From RYN-230 sp963711705 (GTDB taxonomy: Bacteria; Actinomycetota; Actinomycetes; Streptosporangiales; Streptosporangiaceae): a DNA stretch of 64,000 bases. Position 1 is the stretch's first letter; every line of letters starts with the position of its first letter. Location of the stretch: the NCBI GenBank assembly GCA_963711705.1, contig CAVQFM010000014.1, forward strand, positions 62,001 through 126,000. Direction: 5' to 3'. Positions 1 to 9,996 of this stretch are shown one piece after another. The notes under the pieces are model-generated. The model did no database searches. It was given only the letters and a program-made list of their open reading frames with translations, and had not been told where the DNA came from. The position numbers and the translations under genes were made by a program.

Positions 1-1
1 G

Positions 2-1088
2 ATGATGAACGATAACGCCCGGGACGTGCTCGACCCTGGCGACCAGGCCGCGCTGCTCGGGCATGCCGCCGAGGCGCTGGCCACCGGTCACCTTGGTGGG
101 GTGGATGTTGGGCTGCCCACCGGGGCCACGGCGCGGATGTACTGCCGGCCACTGCGCGGGCCGGGCCAGCGGCGGCTCCCCGGTGGTGTGGTGCAGGTGA
201 AGCTGGGTGGGCTGGCCAGCCAGCCGGGCCCGCAGCCGGCAGCGCAGCCGCGGAGGGTTCTGCCCGGCCTGATCGGCTCCGGTCCGCTTTGGCTGCGCGG
301 GTGTGATCAGGTTGATAAGGCCTGTACCTCGGGGGAATGGCTGGCGCTGGGGGGCGAGCCCGGAGCCGGCAAGGCTGGCACTGTTGCGGGCTGTCTGCCA
401 GCGCCGCGGCCCGGGGCGCGCTTTGCATGTGCTGGACGCCGCCGACGGTGATGACCGTGACTGGCTGGTGCGGGTTCTCGGTGAGCTGCTTGAAGGCGAG
501 GGCAGCCTGCTCATCCGGCACGTTAACCGGCTCAGCTCGCTGCGGCTGCGGACGCTGTGGATAACCCTGGAGCAGGCGCTGGCCGCAGAACGGCAGCAGG
601 TGCTCTGGGTTGCCGTCACGCTCAGCCAGTCCCCGGTGCAGGGCGACCTGGCCGGCCTGCTGCGGTTCTTCCCGAGAACCGCCGAGCTTCCGCCGCTCCG
701 CCACCACCTCGAGGACGTCCGTGAGCTCGTGCCGTTCTTCCTGGCCAAGCTGAGCCATCACGGCCCGCTGGCCTGTTCGCCCGAGGCGATGCAGCTTCTG
801 CTGCGGTCTGACTGGCCGGGCAACACCGAGCAGCTCTGGCAGGTACTCCGGCGGGTCGTGCGCCGCCGGCGCACCGGGACGATCCACCCGGCTGACCTCC
901 CGCCAGAGTGCTGGACGGTAGGCCGCAGGCTCCTCAGCCCGCTGGAGTCGGTGGAGCGTGATGCCATCGTGCAGAGCCTGCTGGACCACGACGGCAACAA
1001 GGTCAAGACAGCCCAATCGCTGGGCACGTCGCGGGCGACGATCTATCGAAAGATCCACGAGTACGGGATCGTCACCCCGGCCAGCTGA
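2..1088 (+). pseudogene. Fis-type (NtrC-like) transcriptional activator, frameshifted and 5'-partial
   Basis: This is a bacterial enhancer-binding-protein-like regulator. The first frame (2-451) carries an N-terminal sensor-side stretch and a Walker A (GEPGAGK, near base 355-373). The second frame (to 1088) continues with an AAA-like core, an LPPLRHHLEDVRELVPFF segment typical of this family, DWPGN, and a C-terminal Fis helix-turn-helix (KTAQSLGTSRATIYRKI). Removing one G at about 373 turns AAG-GCT into K-L-A-L-L-R and joins both halves in one frame, so a single-base insertion breaks the gene. The GAFTGA sigma-54 contact loop is not visible, as is usual in actinobacterial members, which lack RpoN. 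The 5' end may lie before the window. The family call is firm, the target genes are unknown. Confidence 0.75.
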
Positions 1089-1208
1089 CCGTACGTGCAG
1101 CACGTTTATGCCGGAGACTCGAAGTTCCCGTAGCAGCGCGGTAACCGGCGCACCTTTGTTTGCCCCGGCGCATACGATATGACCATCCCCGCAAGAAAGG
1201 CCCAGCCA

Positions 1209-2048
1209 GTGAGCACCGAGGGTGGATCAGCCGGCCTTCAGGACAGCAAGGAGCCGGGCGAGCCTGACCCGGCGCTCTTTGATACGGGCGTTGCACATCC
1301 CGCCCGGGTCTACAACTACTGGCTGGGCGGGAAAGACAATTACGCGGCCGACCGGGAAGCCGCCGAGCAGGCCATCGCGGCCAATCCGAACATCCTGCCG
1401 GGCGTGCGGGCCAACCGGGCGTTCCTCCGCCGCGCGGTGCAGTACCTGGCCGGTGAGGCGGGGATCCGGCAGTTCCTGGACATCGGCACCGGGCTGCCCA
1501 CGGCGGAGAACACGCACGAGGTGGCCCAGTCGATCGCGCCGGAGTCCCGGATCGTGTACGTGGACAACGACCCGATCGTGCTGGCACACGCCCGGGCCCT
1601 GCTGACCAGCACCCCCGGGGGTGCCACCGCCTACGTGCAGGCCGACGCGCAGGACACTGGCACGATCCTGGCCGAGGCGGCCAAGATCCTCGACTTCAGC
1701 CAGCCCGTGGCGGTCATGTTCCTGATGATCCTGCAGTACATCCCGGACGGGGACCAACCACAGCAGATCGTGGCCACGCTGATGGACGCGGTACCGCCGG
1801 GCAGTTATCTGGCCCAGTCGGACACCGCCGGGGATATCGACACCGACCGGGTCGCCACCGCGACGTCGCGACTCAACGCGCGGATGGGGCCCGCTCAACT
1901 GCACCGGCGCACCCGTGAGCAGATGGCCGGCTACTACACGGGTCTGGACATGGTGGAACCCGGGCTGGTGCCCCTGCCGGAATGGCGGGCCCTGGCCAAT
2001 CCCGCACACTTGATCCCCTGCTACGCGGGCATCGGCCGCAAGCCCTGA
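1209..2048 (+). CDS. SAM-dependent methyltransferase (DUF574 / Methyltransf_19)
   Basis: This is an S-adenosylmethionine-dependent methyltransferase of the family that is abundant in actinomycetes and whose substrates are mostly unknown. The N-terminus has the family signature ARVYNYWLGGKDNYAADR, followed by the SAM-binding FLDIGTGLPTAENTHEVAQ and the acidic strand end VYVDNDPIVLAHAR. Length, about 279 residues, is normal. I prefer the GTG at 1209 because AAGAAAGG lies 8 bases upstream. An in-frame ATG at 1179 has no visible ribosome site. The gene stands alone, downstream of the broken activator, and no partner is obvious. Confidence 0.85.
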   Translation: MSTEGGSAGLQDSKEPGEPDPALFDTGVAHPARVYNYWLGGKDNYAADREAAEQAIAANPNILPGVRANRAFLRRAVQYLAGEAGIRQFLDIGTGLPTAENTHEVAQSIAPESRIVYVDNDPIVLAHARALLTSTPGGATAYVQADAQDTGTILAEAAKILDFSQPVAVMFLMILQYIPDGDQPQQIVATLMDAVPPGSYLAQSDTAGDIDTDRVATATSRLNARMGPAQLHRRTREQMAGYYTGLDMVEPGLVPLPEWRALANPAHLIPCYAGIGRKP

Positions 2049-2090
2049 CCCAGGCGGGTGAGCGCGCCCGGCCGGCCTGAATGATCAGGG

Positions 2091-4214
2091 CTAGAGCATC
2101 TCAGCGATGGGAGCAGCGACTCTGCGGACGGCTTCAGGATCTATGGGGCGGTAATGGACCTGCTTGCCGATCTCGCCGGCGATGGCTTCACCGATGGCCT
2201 CGGGTGAGGTGGACGCATAGTCCATGCGCCGGCCCGCGCCGTAGCGGGCGAGCCGGTACGGAACGTGGAATGTCTGCTCGAAATGATGGCCGAGCGGGAA
2301 GTAGAGAAATGGCCGGCTGCTGGCGACCAGTTCCATGGTCGTCGTCAGGCCGCCCTGAACGATGGCGAGGTCGCATACGGCCAGGTGACGGTACAGATCA
2401 TGCACGTAGGCGTGCATCTCCACGCCATCGTGGGCGGGGAGCAGCCGAGGGTCGATGCGGGGCCCGGCGACGACCACCATGCGCAGGCCGGGGACGGCCC
2501 GCCGGGCCGACGGGTAAGAGTCGATGACCCGCCGCAGCAGCTGCGCTCCGACGCTTGAGCCGCCGACGGTCACGATGCATACCTTGTCGTCGGCGGCGTA
2601 GCCGAGTTCAGCCCGGATCGCGTCGCGGTCGGTCACGTCCGACGGGTCGAAGCCGGTGATGTAATCCCCGGAGAAGCCGAAGTGGGCCTCGGTCCACTCA
2701 CGGATACCGGGCAGGCCGGGCCCGAAGGAATCCGGGACAATGTCCTCGGGCGCACCGACAAAGATCGCCCGGTCGCGGACGCCCGGGTAGCGGGCGATGT
2801 GCCCGATCATCTCCTCGTTGTAGTCGGCCGTCAGCGCTGCCTCGTGCGGGCCACCGTCGGGCATGGGGAGCCAGCCCACGAAGTCGGTCAGCCACGCATA
2901 CGCTGCCCGCTTCTGCTCTGGATTCTCGTGCAGGTAATAGTCGAGCTCCCAGGCTTCGTCGCCGATCCACAGGTCGTAGGGGTCATCGCGGGCCAGGTCA
3001 TGAAAGACCATGAAGTTCGCGAGCAGGATCTCGTCCATCTTCCGCCAGGCTTGGAAGCAGTGCAGATCGTGATCGGCGCACTCTCCCTCGAAGTGTCCTG
3101 ACTCGCTGGCCAGTTCCCTGGAGGCGGGGTGGATGTGTTCCCCCTTGGCTTGCAGGAACGTGGTGACAGGGTGCTGGGCCAGCCAGTCGATTTGCAGGCC
3201 AGGATGGAGCCGGCGAAGCTCATCGGCGATGGCCTGGTCCCGGCGGGCATGGCCCAGCCCGATGGGGGAGGAAATGTAGAGAGCCCGCTTCGGGGGGCGA
3301 CGGCCGCGGTTCGGGCGTGGCGGATTCGCCGGGGGAGCAGGTTTGAGTGCCTCAACGAACTCACGGATGAGCAGGTTGACCTTGACCGGGGCGCGGGCAT
3401 GCGGCGAGTGTCCCGATCCGGCCAGTTCGACCAGCCGGACCCGGCCGCCCAGGACTTCGGCGAGCCTGGGGCCGGCGTCGGGCCCAACGATTGCGTCGTC
3501 GGTGCCCTGGATGACCAGGCACGGGCACTGGATATCGCCGAGCAGCGGCGCCATGCCGTCGCGCGCTTCGCGGATGGCAGCCAGCCTCGTGTCTATGAGC
3601 GTCTCGGGTGTAGTTTGCAGCCCCCATGTGACGCCGTCCTCGATGGGCTTGGTCGAATGGGGTTCGGTGAACACCTGGGAGAAGAAGAATTCGAGGAACC
3701 CGCGGTAATCCCGTTCCCAGTAGTGGGCGTTGTCCTTGGCCCAGCCCTCGTCGCTGTCCAGCGGCTCCTCGAATCGCCTGGCATAGGCCAGCCGGGGCGG
3801 GGAGAACGGAGCCAGCGGGGTTGTCGGGCAGATGAATACGTGGCCAGCGACGCGCTCGGGCCGGGCCGCGCCGAGACGCAGCGCGTAGGCTGCTCCGCGT
3901 GACAGCGAGATGACGGCGGCGCGGCCGGTACCGGTGGCGTCCATGATCGCCAGCGCATCGGCCGCGTACTCGGCGGAAAGGTAGCTCTCCGCCCCGGCGG
4001 GACGGTCCGAACGGCCGTTCCCCCGGCCGTCGAAGGCTATTACCCGGTAGTGCCGGGCCAGGAATGGGACCTGCATTTTCCAGGTGCGCGAGTGGATGAC
4101 GGACCAGGCGGGCATGAGCAGGATCGTGGGCTCGCCGTCCCCGAAAACTTCGTACGAGACCTTGACGCCGTCGCGCTCAACGTAGCCGCCGTCATCTGGC
4201 TGGCGCGCTCTCAT
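2091..4214 (-). CDS. Alpha/beta-hydrolase fused to a glycosyltransferase (GT-B, MurG/MGT-like)
   Basis: This is a 707-residue two-domain enzyme. Residues 1-290 form an alpha/beta-hydrolase with nucleophile Ser105 (SLSRG), an acid at Asp239/240 (QGTDD) and His269 (GSGHS). A proline-rich linker (about 291-308) leads to a GT-B-like glycosyltransferase, residues 309-707, with an N-terminal GLGHARRDQAIADELRR loop and a C-terminal sugar-nucleotide half (VTVGGSSVG, VQGGLTTTMEL, FPLGHHFEQ). The start has AGGAGGG 5 bases upstream. The same-strand hydrolase upstream lies 82 bases away and could be co-transcribed. The fusion would let one protein both glycosylate and hydrolyse an ester or amide, for example resistance or natural-product tailoring, but the substrate is unknown. 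Confidence 0.8.
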   Translation of the reverse strand: MRARQPDDGGYVERDGVKVSYEVFGDGEPTILLMPAWSVIHSRTWKMQVPFLARHYRVIAFDGRGNGRSDRPAGAESYLSAEYAADALAIMDATGTGRAAVISLSRGAAYALRLGAARPERVAGHVFICPTTPLAPFSPPRLAYARRFEEPLDSDEGWAKDNAHYWERDYRGFLEFFFSQVFTEPHSTKPIEDGVTWGLQTTPETLIDTRLAAIREARDGMAPLLGDIQCPCLVIQGTDDAIVGPDAGPRLAEVLGGRVRLVELAGSGHSPHARAPVKVNLLIREFVEALKPAPPANPPRPNRGRRPPKRALYISSPIGLGHARRDQAIADELRRLHPGLQIDWLAQHPVTTFLQAKGEHIHPASRELASESGHFEGECADHDLHCFQAWRKMDEILLANFMVFHDLARDDPYDLWIGDEAWELDYYLHENPEQKRAAYAWLTDFVGWLPMPDGGPHEAALTADYNEEMIGHIARYPGVRDRAIFVGAPEDIVPDSFGPGLPGIREWTEAHFGFSGDYITGFDPSDVTDRDAIRAELGYAADDKVCIVTVGGSSVGAQLLRRVIDSYPSARRAVPGLRMVVVAGPRIDPRLLPAHDGVEMHAYVHDLYRHLAVCDLAIVQGGLTTTMELVASSRPFLYFPLGHHFEQTFHVPYRLARYGAGRRMDYASTSPEAIGEAIAGEIGKQVHYRPIDPEAVRRVAAPIAEML

Positions 4215-4296
4215 TGCTTTCCCTCCTGCCAGTTCGCGCTGCCGCCGGCCACCACCGGGCGACCGCCACCAGGTGCCAGGCGGAGGTGCCGGGAGA

Positions 4297-5106
4297 TTAC
4301 CGCACTGACGTGGGCAGCTTGATCGACAAGAACCGCTCGATCATCAGGTTTACCTGCTCGGGAACTTCGAGCTGGTGGAAGTGACCAGCCCCGACTGTCT
4401 GGCCAATGGTGATCGCCGGGTTAGCTTCCAGCAGGAAGGCCGGGCCGTTCGTCGGCACCGCGGACGCAATCGTGAGGACCGGCACCTCGCAGCTTCGGAG
4501 GACTGCTTCCCCATCGAATGCTGCCATCGCCTTGACCATTCCTACGGCGACGTCACTTGGCACCCCGCACATCAACTTGATGATCTGCGCCCGGCGGTCG
4601 GCATCGTCGGTGGGCAAGAACATCTGCTCGACGAACTTCCGGCGGCCTGCCGCCGCGTCCGGACCCTGGAATGCTGGCAGGAGCTCACCAGCGAAGCCCT
4701 TCCATACCTCCTGGCTCAGCGGCGGAGGATCGACCATGATCACCGCATCCACGAGCTCCGGCGCCTGCCGGGTCAGTTCGAGCGCGACCATCGCGCCCAG
4801 GCTGTGGCCGATCGCGACGCCGCGTCCCAAACCGGGCTGACGCGTAACTGCCGCGACCGCGGTGGCAAGGGCTTCGATCGTGTACGCCGCCGGCGCCTTG
4901 CTCGCACCGTGTCCGGGCAGGTCCACGCTGACGACCCGGTGCGATCCGCGGAAATGATCGAACTGCGGAGCGAAGAAGCTGCGATCGCCGCACCAGCCGT
5001 GCAGGAAAAGCATGTGCGGATCACCCGCTCCCGCAACGTCGAACGCAAGCCCGGTTGTGTTCGTCTCAGTGCCTGCCCAGGTGCCCGGTTCTTCGATCTT
5101 GGTCAT
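4297..5106 (-). CDS. Alpha/beta-fold hydrolase
   Basis: This is a soluble hydrolase of 269 residues. It shows the oxyanion motif LHGWCG, the nucleophile elbow GHSLG, VSVDLPGHGASKAP after strand 4, and a terminal catalytic histidine in GAGHFHQLE. The usual acid after strand 7 is not obvious (LTIASAVPTNG), so the acid may sit elsewhere. An AGGAGG ribosome site precedes the ATG by 5 bases. It probably shares a transcript with the hydrolase-glycosyltransferase downstream. Esterase, lactonase and haloperoxidase-type activities are all possible. Confidence 0.8.
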   Translation of the reverse strand: MTKIEEPGTWAGTETNTTGLAFDVAGAGDPHMLFLHGWCGDRSFFAPQFDHFRGSHRVVSVDLPGHGASKAPAAYTIEALATAVAAVTRQPGLGRGVAIGHSLGAMVALELTRQAPELVDAVIMVDPPPLSQEVWKGFAGELLPAFQGPDAAAGRRKFVEQMFLPTDDADRRAQIIKLMCGVPSDVAVGMVKAMAAFDGEAVLRSCEVPVLTIASAVPTNGPAFLLEANPAITIGQTVGAGHFHQLEVPEQVNLMIERFLSIKLPTSVR

Positions 5107-5310
5107 GGCATCCTCCTGGGTTCCGGCTGGTGCTCTGGACCCTAGGCCGCACCGGGAAGCCGCCGCATCCGGTCATCCCCCTAGTCCGAACCTCGCCATG
5201 GGGGCTTCGTATCAGGGTCTGTCTCACCGTCCCGGCTCTGGCTGCGTGCCGGAAAACCGTGTCACCTTCATGTGACCACTGCCTGTCACCATAAGAGCCC
5301 AGGTCAGGCC

Positions 5311-6654
5311 CTAGGCCCCCGGGTTTGAGCGCCGGGGATGCTGGGTGACCGGGAGCAGCGGCAGCGGGACAGCCACGACCAGGCCGGCGAGCCGGCCGCC
5401 ACCGTCAGCCAGTGCGGGCTGGGGCGCATGGCGGCTGGCCATCTCGCCTGGTGGTGTCGCCGGGTAGGGCTGGCTGGTGTCACGGTGCTGCGGGCTTACC
5501 GGGCTGGCGCGGCGCAGGCTGGTGCCGATGAGACCGGGAGCGAGCCGCCAGGTGAGGCAGGCCAGGGCGCCGAGGGGGATGGGGGGCAGGTAGGTGACGG
5601 CCCGGTACAGGAGCACGGCGGCGGTTACCTGGACGCTGGCTGCGGAGCCGGCGCTAGTGACCAGGATGCCGACCAGGCCCAGTTCGGTGACCCCGAGCCC
5701 GCCGGGGGTGATGGGCAGGGCGGTGAGCAGCCGGATGAAGGCGAAGGCCGCGAGGGAGGTCTGCCAGGGCATCTGGGCCTGGGACAGGCCGGTGCCGCGC
5801 AGGCAGGCCAGCAGCACGAGCCACAAGGCGAGATAGCTGGCCACCGTGGCGGCGGTGATCCGCCAGCCGCGCGCCGCGAGCAGGGCACCGGCCCGGTCGC
5901 GGAAGCTGGACAGCGACCCACCGGCATTGGCGGGCGGTGGCCGGCGGGCCAGCCGGCTGGCGACGGCCAGGACGCGCTGCAGCGCGCGGCCCGCACGGAG
6001 CGCGAAGGCCTGGCTGTGCAGGAGGAGGCCCAGCCCGGTGACCATAGCCGCGAGCACGGCCAGGCCGGTCACCGCGGCGGTGATCAGGACCCCATCGGGG
6101 CGGGTGGCCGTGGCCATGACCAGCAGCGCGAGGACGGGCATGCCCAGCAGGGTGAAGACGTTCCAGATCCCCGTGACCAGGGTGTAGAGGACGAAGTCGG
6201 CGGTGGACAGACCCCAGCTGGAGAGCATCGCCCAGCTGACGCCCATGGCCAGGGCACCGCCCGCGGGCAGCGTGTTGGCCACCGCGTTGGAGCCGAGGTT
6301 GACCGCGGCCGCCTGGCGCAGCTTCAGCCGGGGCAGTACCGCCCGGATCGTGATCCAGTAGGAGATCATGCTGGCCGCGGCGGCGACGGCGACGAGCAGG
6401 ATGTGCGGCCAGGTCATCGTGTGGACACTGGCCCAGACGCTGCGGTAGGACGCGATACGCGGGATGGCGAACCCGAAGGTGGCCGCGATGAGGACGGCTG
6501 AGGCCACGGTGCTGAGTATCTTGCGGCCGCGCCGGGGCCGGCCTTCGATGGCGGATCCAGGTTCCGTGCGGGATGCACAGTGATCGTGGGCCGTCTCGAC
6601 CGTGGCCTGGTCCTTCCCGGCCTTCCGGTAACTGCGCTCCGTTGGTCCCGGCAT
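5311..6654 (-). CDS. Lysylphosphatidylglycerol synthase transmembrane / UPF0104 flippase-like membrane protein
   Basis: This is a polytopic inner-membrane protein with about eight hydrophobic segments. The UPF0104/LPG-synthase membrane-domain hallmarks are present: SNAVANTLPAGGALAMGVSWAML near the middle and RLLTALPITPGGLGVTELGLVG towards the end. It has no soluble aminoacyl-transferase domain, so it is more likely a lipid or isoprenoid-sugar flippase than an LPG synthase. The start is uncertain. I use the ATG at 6654, just before a basic stretch, but a TTG at 6840 would add 62 residues of poor quality. Neither has a convincing ribosome site. About 40 residues at the C-terminus are low-complexity. 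Confidence 0.75.
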   Translation of the reverse strand: MPGPTERSYRKAGKDQATVETAHDHCASRTEPGSAIEGRPRRGRKILSTVASAVLIAATFGFAIPRIASYRSVWASVHTMTWPHILLVAVAAAASMISYWITIRAVLPRLKLRQAAAVNLGSNAVANTLPAGGALAMGVSWAMLSSWGLSTADFVLYTLVTGIWNVFTLLGMPVLALLVMATATRPDGVLITAAVTGLAVLAAMVTGLGLLLHSQAFALRAGRALQRVLAVASRLARRPPPANAGGSLSSFRDRAGALLAARGWRITAATVASYLALWLVLLACLRGTGLSQAQMPWQTSLAAFAFIRLLTALPITPGGLGVTELGLVGILVTSAGSAASVQVTAAVLLYRAVTYLPPIPLGALACLTWRLAPGLIGTSLRRASPVSPQHRDTSQPYPATPPGEMASRHAPQPALADGGGRLAGLVVAVPLPLLPVTQHPRRSNPGA

Positions 6655-6983
6655 CGCGAACGCGTCCCGGGTCAGGCTGCGGCGAGGAAGACGGGACGGC
6701 CGGCTGATAGCGGGGCTGCCCGCCGCGAGCGTCCGGTGCTCCCGGTCGCCTCGCCCACCCCGGCATGAAGGCGGCAGACAGCGGTCAGCTGGGTAAGGGT
6801 CGAGACCAACATAGCGGCCGCCTTCCTGCGTCAGCAGCAAGGCGGGGGCTGGGCCCAGCGGCTAGTTCACCGGTCCTTCACTAAGGAGATTACGCTAGAT
6901 ATCCGCCCCTGTCCGGCGTGCGCGATACCCAGTCGGCTGGGCCGCGAGCCTGCTGTGTGCCCGCGGGCTCTGGTGGGGGGCGG

Positions 6984-9869
6984 TTATCGCGGGATGTCAC
7001 GGCGGACGGTTGCGCACCACGCGGCGATCTCGGCGCGGCGCCCGGCACCCAGTTTCGAGAGGATGTGCGTTACGTGCGCCGAGACCGTCTTCGGCGCTAC
7101 CACCAGTTCCTGGGCGATCTGCCGGTTGGTGAGGCCGGCCGCCACCAGCTGGGCGACCTCGTATTCGCGTTCGCTCAGCGGATGCCACGGGCCAGCCGGC
7201 CGCGCCGGATCGAACGACCGGGCGAGCCGCTCGGCGTCATCGGCGAGAGTGGTGGCTCCGGCCGCGGCAGCGATGGTGCGGGTTTCGGCCAGGAAGCCGG
7301 CCGCCTCGCCGCGGCGGCGCGCTCTGGCGGCGGCCGCCGCGAGATCCAGCAGGGTCCAGGTGCCCTCCCAGAACCGGCGCCGTGCCCGCCACGATTCCCG
7401 CGCCGATTCGAGCGCCTGGCGCGCGGCAGGAACTTCGCCCCGGGCGAGCAGGGTGAGCGCCCGGCCGTGGCCGATCGCCGGCAGCGTGCCCGGGATGGCG
7501 CGGGCCTGGAGCACCGCGCCGACCCGGCCCGACCACTCCTCGGCGGCCGCCACGTCGCCGCGGGCCAGGTGGGCCCGCACGCCGGTGAGCAGGTACGGGA
7601 ACAGGCAGGCGGCGTCCATGACCTCGGCCGAGGCCTGGTACCCCCGCTCACACCGGGCGAGCGCCGTGTCATAGTCACCCTGGCATCGCGCGGTCTCGGC
7701 CAGCCCCCACAGCGGCGGCGACAGCCGCTGCAGCTCAGCCATGCGCTCACCAGCGGCGAGTGCCTCCCGCAGCAGGTTCTCGGCGGCGCTCCAGTCACCG
7801 CGGCCCATCGCGAGGTAGCCCAGCACGTACTGTGCGGTGATCCGGGTGGTGATGCCGCCGCGCCCGTCGGCCAGCGCGCTCTGTGCGGTCTGCGCGGCCG
7901 CGTCCCACTGACCGGTCGCCCACTGGACGTGCGCGAGATGCGAGGCCATGTAGTGCCGGTGATTCCAGTGCTCGACGTTCTCCGCGTACCGAACGCCCTC
8001 GGTGAGCCAGTGCTCGGCGCGGTCGTACTCCATCAGCTCGGAGGCTGATGATCCGGCCATGCGGTACCCGCGGGCCGCCTCCGCTTCCTGGCTGGCCTCA
8101 CCGGCGCGGGATATGGCGTCTTCCAGCAGTTGCCAGCCGTCATCCATCCGGCCCGCGAACATCAGCGCCGAGCCGAGCGTAATGGCGGCGTTGAGCGCAG
8201 CCTCCTCGTCGCCGACCTGCTGGCTCTCCGCCCGGCCGCGTTCCCCGTGGGAGATGGCCTCGTCGAGACGGTCGTCCACCAGGTAGGCAGCGGCCATCGC
8301 CGAGTGCAGCCGGGCCCGCTCCCGGTCCGCGCCGGCCACCCCGTCCAGGCTGTCCAGCGCCGCCTGCAAGGTGCTGATCCGGGTGTCGAGACTGGTACCG
8401 AGCAGGTGGGCGACGGCGACCATGCGCGGCACCAGCGCCGCGGCCGCCTGCACGTCACCGGCGGCAGCCATCAGCTCATGGGCCGTCCGGTATGCCCCGG
8501 CCGCGGCGCTGTTGTCGTCGGTGGCCGCGGCCTCGTCGCCGAGCGCGGCGAACAGCGCGGCCTCCTCCAGCGCCGGAAGCTGGGCAGGCCGGTTGCGCAC
8601 CGCGCGGCGGCACAGCTCGAGTGCCTCGCCGTGGGCCGAGAGGGCACTGGCCTCGTGCGCGGCGGCGACCGCGTACTCGTAGGCCGGCCCGGGACACCCC
8701 GCCTGCTCGAAGTGCGCCGAGACGAACGCGCCCCGGTAGCCGCGTTCGGCGGCGGCCCGGGCCACCTTTTCGTGCACCCGCCGCCGCACGGGCAGGCTGG
8801 TGTCGGCGTACAGGGTGTCGCGGATGAGCGCGTGCCGGAAGTCGAACGTGACCGCGTCGGCCCCGGGGACGACGAAGTATGCCTCCTGCAGCTCGCGCAG
8901 GGCGCCAGCCACGTCGTCCGGGCCGGTATCGGTGACCGTGGCCAGCAGGTCGAAGTCGAAGGAGCGCCCGATGACGGCGGCGGCCGAGGCTATGGCGCGC
9001 GTCGGTGCGGTCAGCTGGCGGGCGCGGCTCAGCACGGCGTCGCTCAGCGTGTCCGGCACCGTGGCGGCCTGCACGGTGGCACCGGAGTGCGGGGTCAGGG
9101 TGTCCTCGTCGACAGCCGCCAGGAATTCCTCGACGTGCAGCGGGATGCCGTCGGTGCGCTCGTGGATCGCGGCCACCAGCTGAGCCGGCACCGGCCGGCC
9201 GAGGGTGGCGCTGGTCATGGTCGCGGTCTGGTCCAGGGCCAGGCGCGGCAGGCGGACCTCTTCGGCCAGCCGCTGGGCGAGCAGGCGCGCCCGCAGGTCG
9301 CGCATGGGCAGGCTGGGGTAAAGCTCGTCGCTGCGGTAGGCCCCCGCGACCAGCATCGGCATGTCCGAGATCCGCCGGGCCAGATGCCCCAGCACATCGA
9401 GGCTGAGCTCGTCGGCCCAGTGCAGGTCTTCGAGAATGATCAGCACCGGGAAGCCTGGTTCGGCGGTGACGATCAGGTCGGCCAGGTCCTGCACCAGCAG
9501 GCGGCGCCGGTGATGCGCGTCGCCAGCGTCGGTGGGAATCGCCCGGATCCGTGCGGTGAGGCTCTGACCCAGGACGGCCAGGGCCGGCGCGGGCGCGGAC
9601 GACAGATCACTGGCCAGGTCGAGCAGCAGGCCCGCGAGCGACTGCACGTCACCGGGAAATGCCGCCGCGCGGGCGACGGTGAAGCCGCTGGACTGGGCGT
9701 GCCGGGCGATCGAGCCGAGCAGGCGTGTCTTGCCGATGCCCGCTTCACCCGCGACGAACAGCACCCGGCCAGCACCCGCCGCAGCGTCGGCCAGCCAGCT
9801 CTCGGTCAGGGCGAGGAAGGCGTCCCGGCCGACCAGAACCGGTGACTGGATCACGCCCCGAGCCGGCAC
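6984..9869 (-). CDS. LAL-type LuxR family regulator with AAA ATPase domain
   Basis: This is a 961-residue large ATP-binding LuxR regulator. Order: Walker A near residues 41-48 (GEAGIGKT), Walker B ILEDLHWADE near 145, a long TPR-like helical repeat region from about 380 to 880, and a C-terminal LuxR helix-turn-helix (LSEREYEVAQLVAAGLTNRQIAQ, VSAHVTHILSKLGAG). Such proteins usually switch on neighbouring catabolic or secondary-metabolite genes after binding a small inducer and ATP. The GTG start has GGGGAGGTGG upstream. It is divergent from the nickel-binding gene at 9997, with about 130 bases shared between them. No obvious target cluster is adjacent. Confidence 0.9.
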   Translation of the reverse strand: MPARGVIQSPVLVGRDAFLALTESWLADAAAGAGRVLFVAGEAGIGKTRLLGSIARHAQSSGFTVARAAAFPGDVQSLAGLLLDLASDLSSAPAPALAVLGQSLTARIRAIPTDAGDAHHRRRLLVQDLADLIVTAEPGFPVLIILEDLHWADELSLDVLGHLARRISDMPMLVAGAYRSDELYPSLPMRDLRARLLAQRLAEEVRLPRLALDQTATMTSATLGRPVPAQLVAAIHERTDGIPLHVEEFLAAVDEDTLTPHSGATVQAATVPDTLSDAVLSRARQLTAPTRAIASAAAVIGRSFDFDLLATVTDTGPDDVAGALRELQEAYFVVPGADAVTFDFRHALIRDTLYADTSLPVRRRVHEKVARAAAERGYRGAFVSAHFEQAGCPGPAYEYAVAAAHEASALSAHGEALELCRRAVRNRPAQLPALEEAALFAALGDEAAATDDNSAAAGAYRTAHELMAAAGDVQAAAALVPRMVAVAHLLGTSLDTRISTLQAALDSLDGVAGADRERARLHSAMAAAYLVDDRLDEAISHGERGRAESQQVGDEEAALNAAITLGSALMFAGRMDDGWQLLEDAISRAGEASQEAEAARGYRMAGSSASELMEYDRAEHWLTEGVRYAENVEHWNHRHYMASHLAHVQWATGQWDAAAQTAQSALADGRGGITTRITAQYVLGYLAMGRGDWSAAENLLREALAAGERMAELQRLSPPLWGLAETARCQGDYDTALARCERGYQASAEVMDAACLFPYLLTGVRAHLARGDVAAAEEWSGRVGAVLQARAIPGTLPAIGHGRALTLLARGEVPAARQALESARESWRARRRFWEGTWTLLDLAAAAARARRRGEAAGFLAETRTIAAAAGATTLADDAERLARSFDPARPAGPWHPLSEREYEVAQLVAAGLTNRQIAQELVVAPKTVSAHVTHILSKLGAGRRAEIAAWCATVRRDIPR

Positions 9870-9996
9870 CGCGCCACCTCCCCCCGAAGTAAGTAAGTAC
9901 CCGGTAAGCCCCGATTAGGGCAACTGACCGATGAATCGCAGGCGCCGCCGGACGAGGCTGAAGTCATCCCCTTCTGCTGACGGTGAGGAGCGTGAC

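Noticed and set aside
5230..5310. Three GTCAC-type words considered as an operator
   Set aside because: They are short, irregularly spaced and common in this composition, and no regulator is adjacent.
5654..6766. Long minus-strand 370-codon frame
   Set aside because: It is a shadow of the flippase-like membrane protein: His/Arg/Gly/Pro-rich, no ribosome site.
8130..9845. 571-codon plus-strand frame
   Set aside because: It is antisense to the LAL regulator, whose motifs are unambiguous. High GC keeps the opposite strand open.
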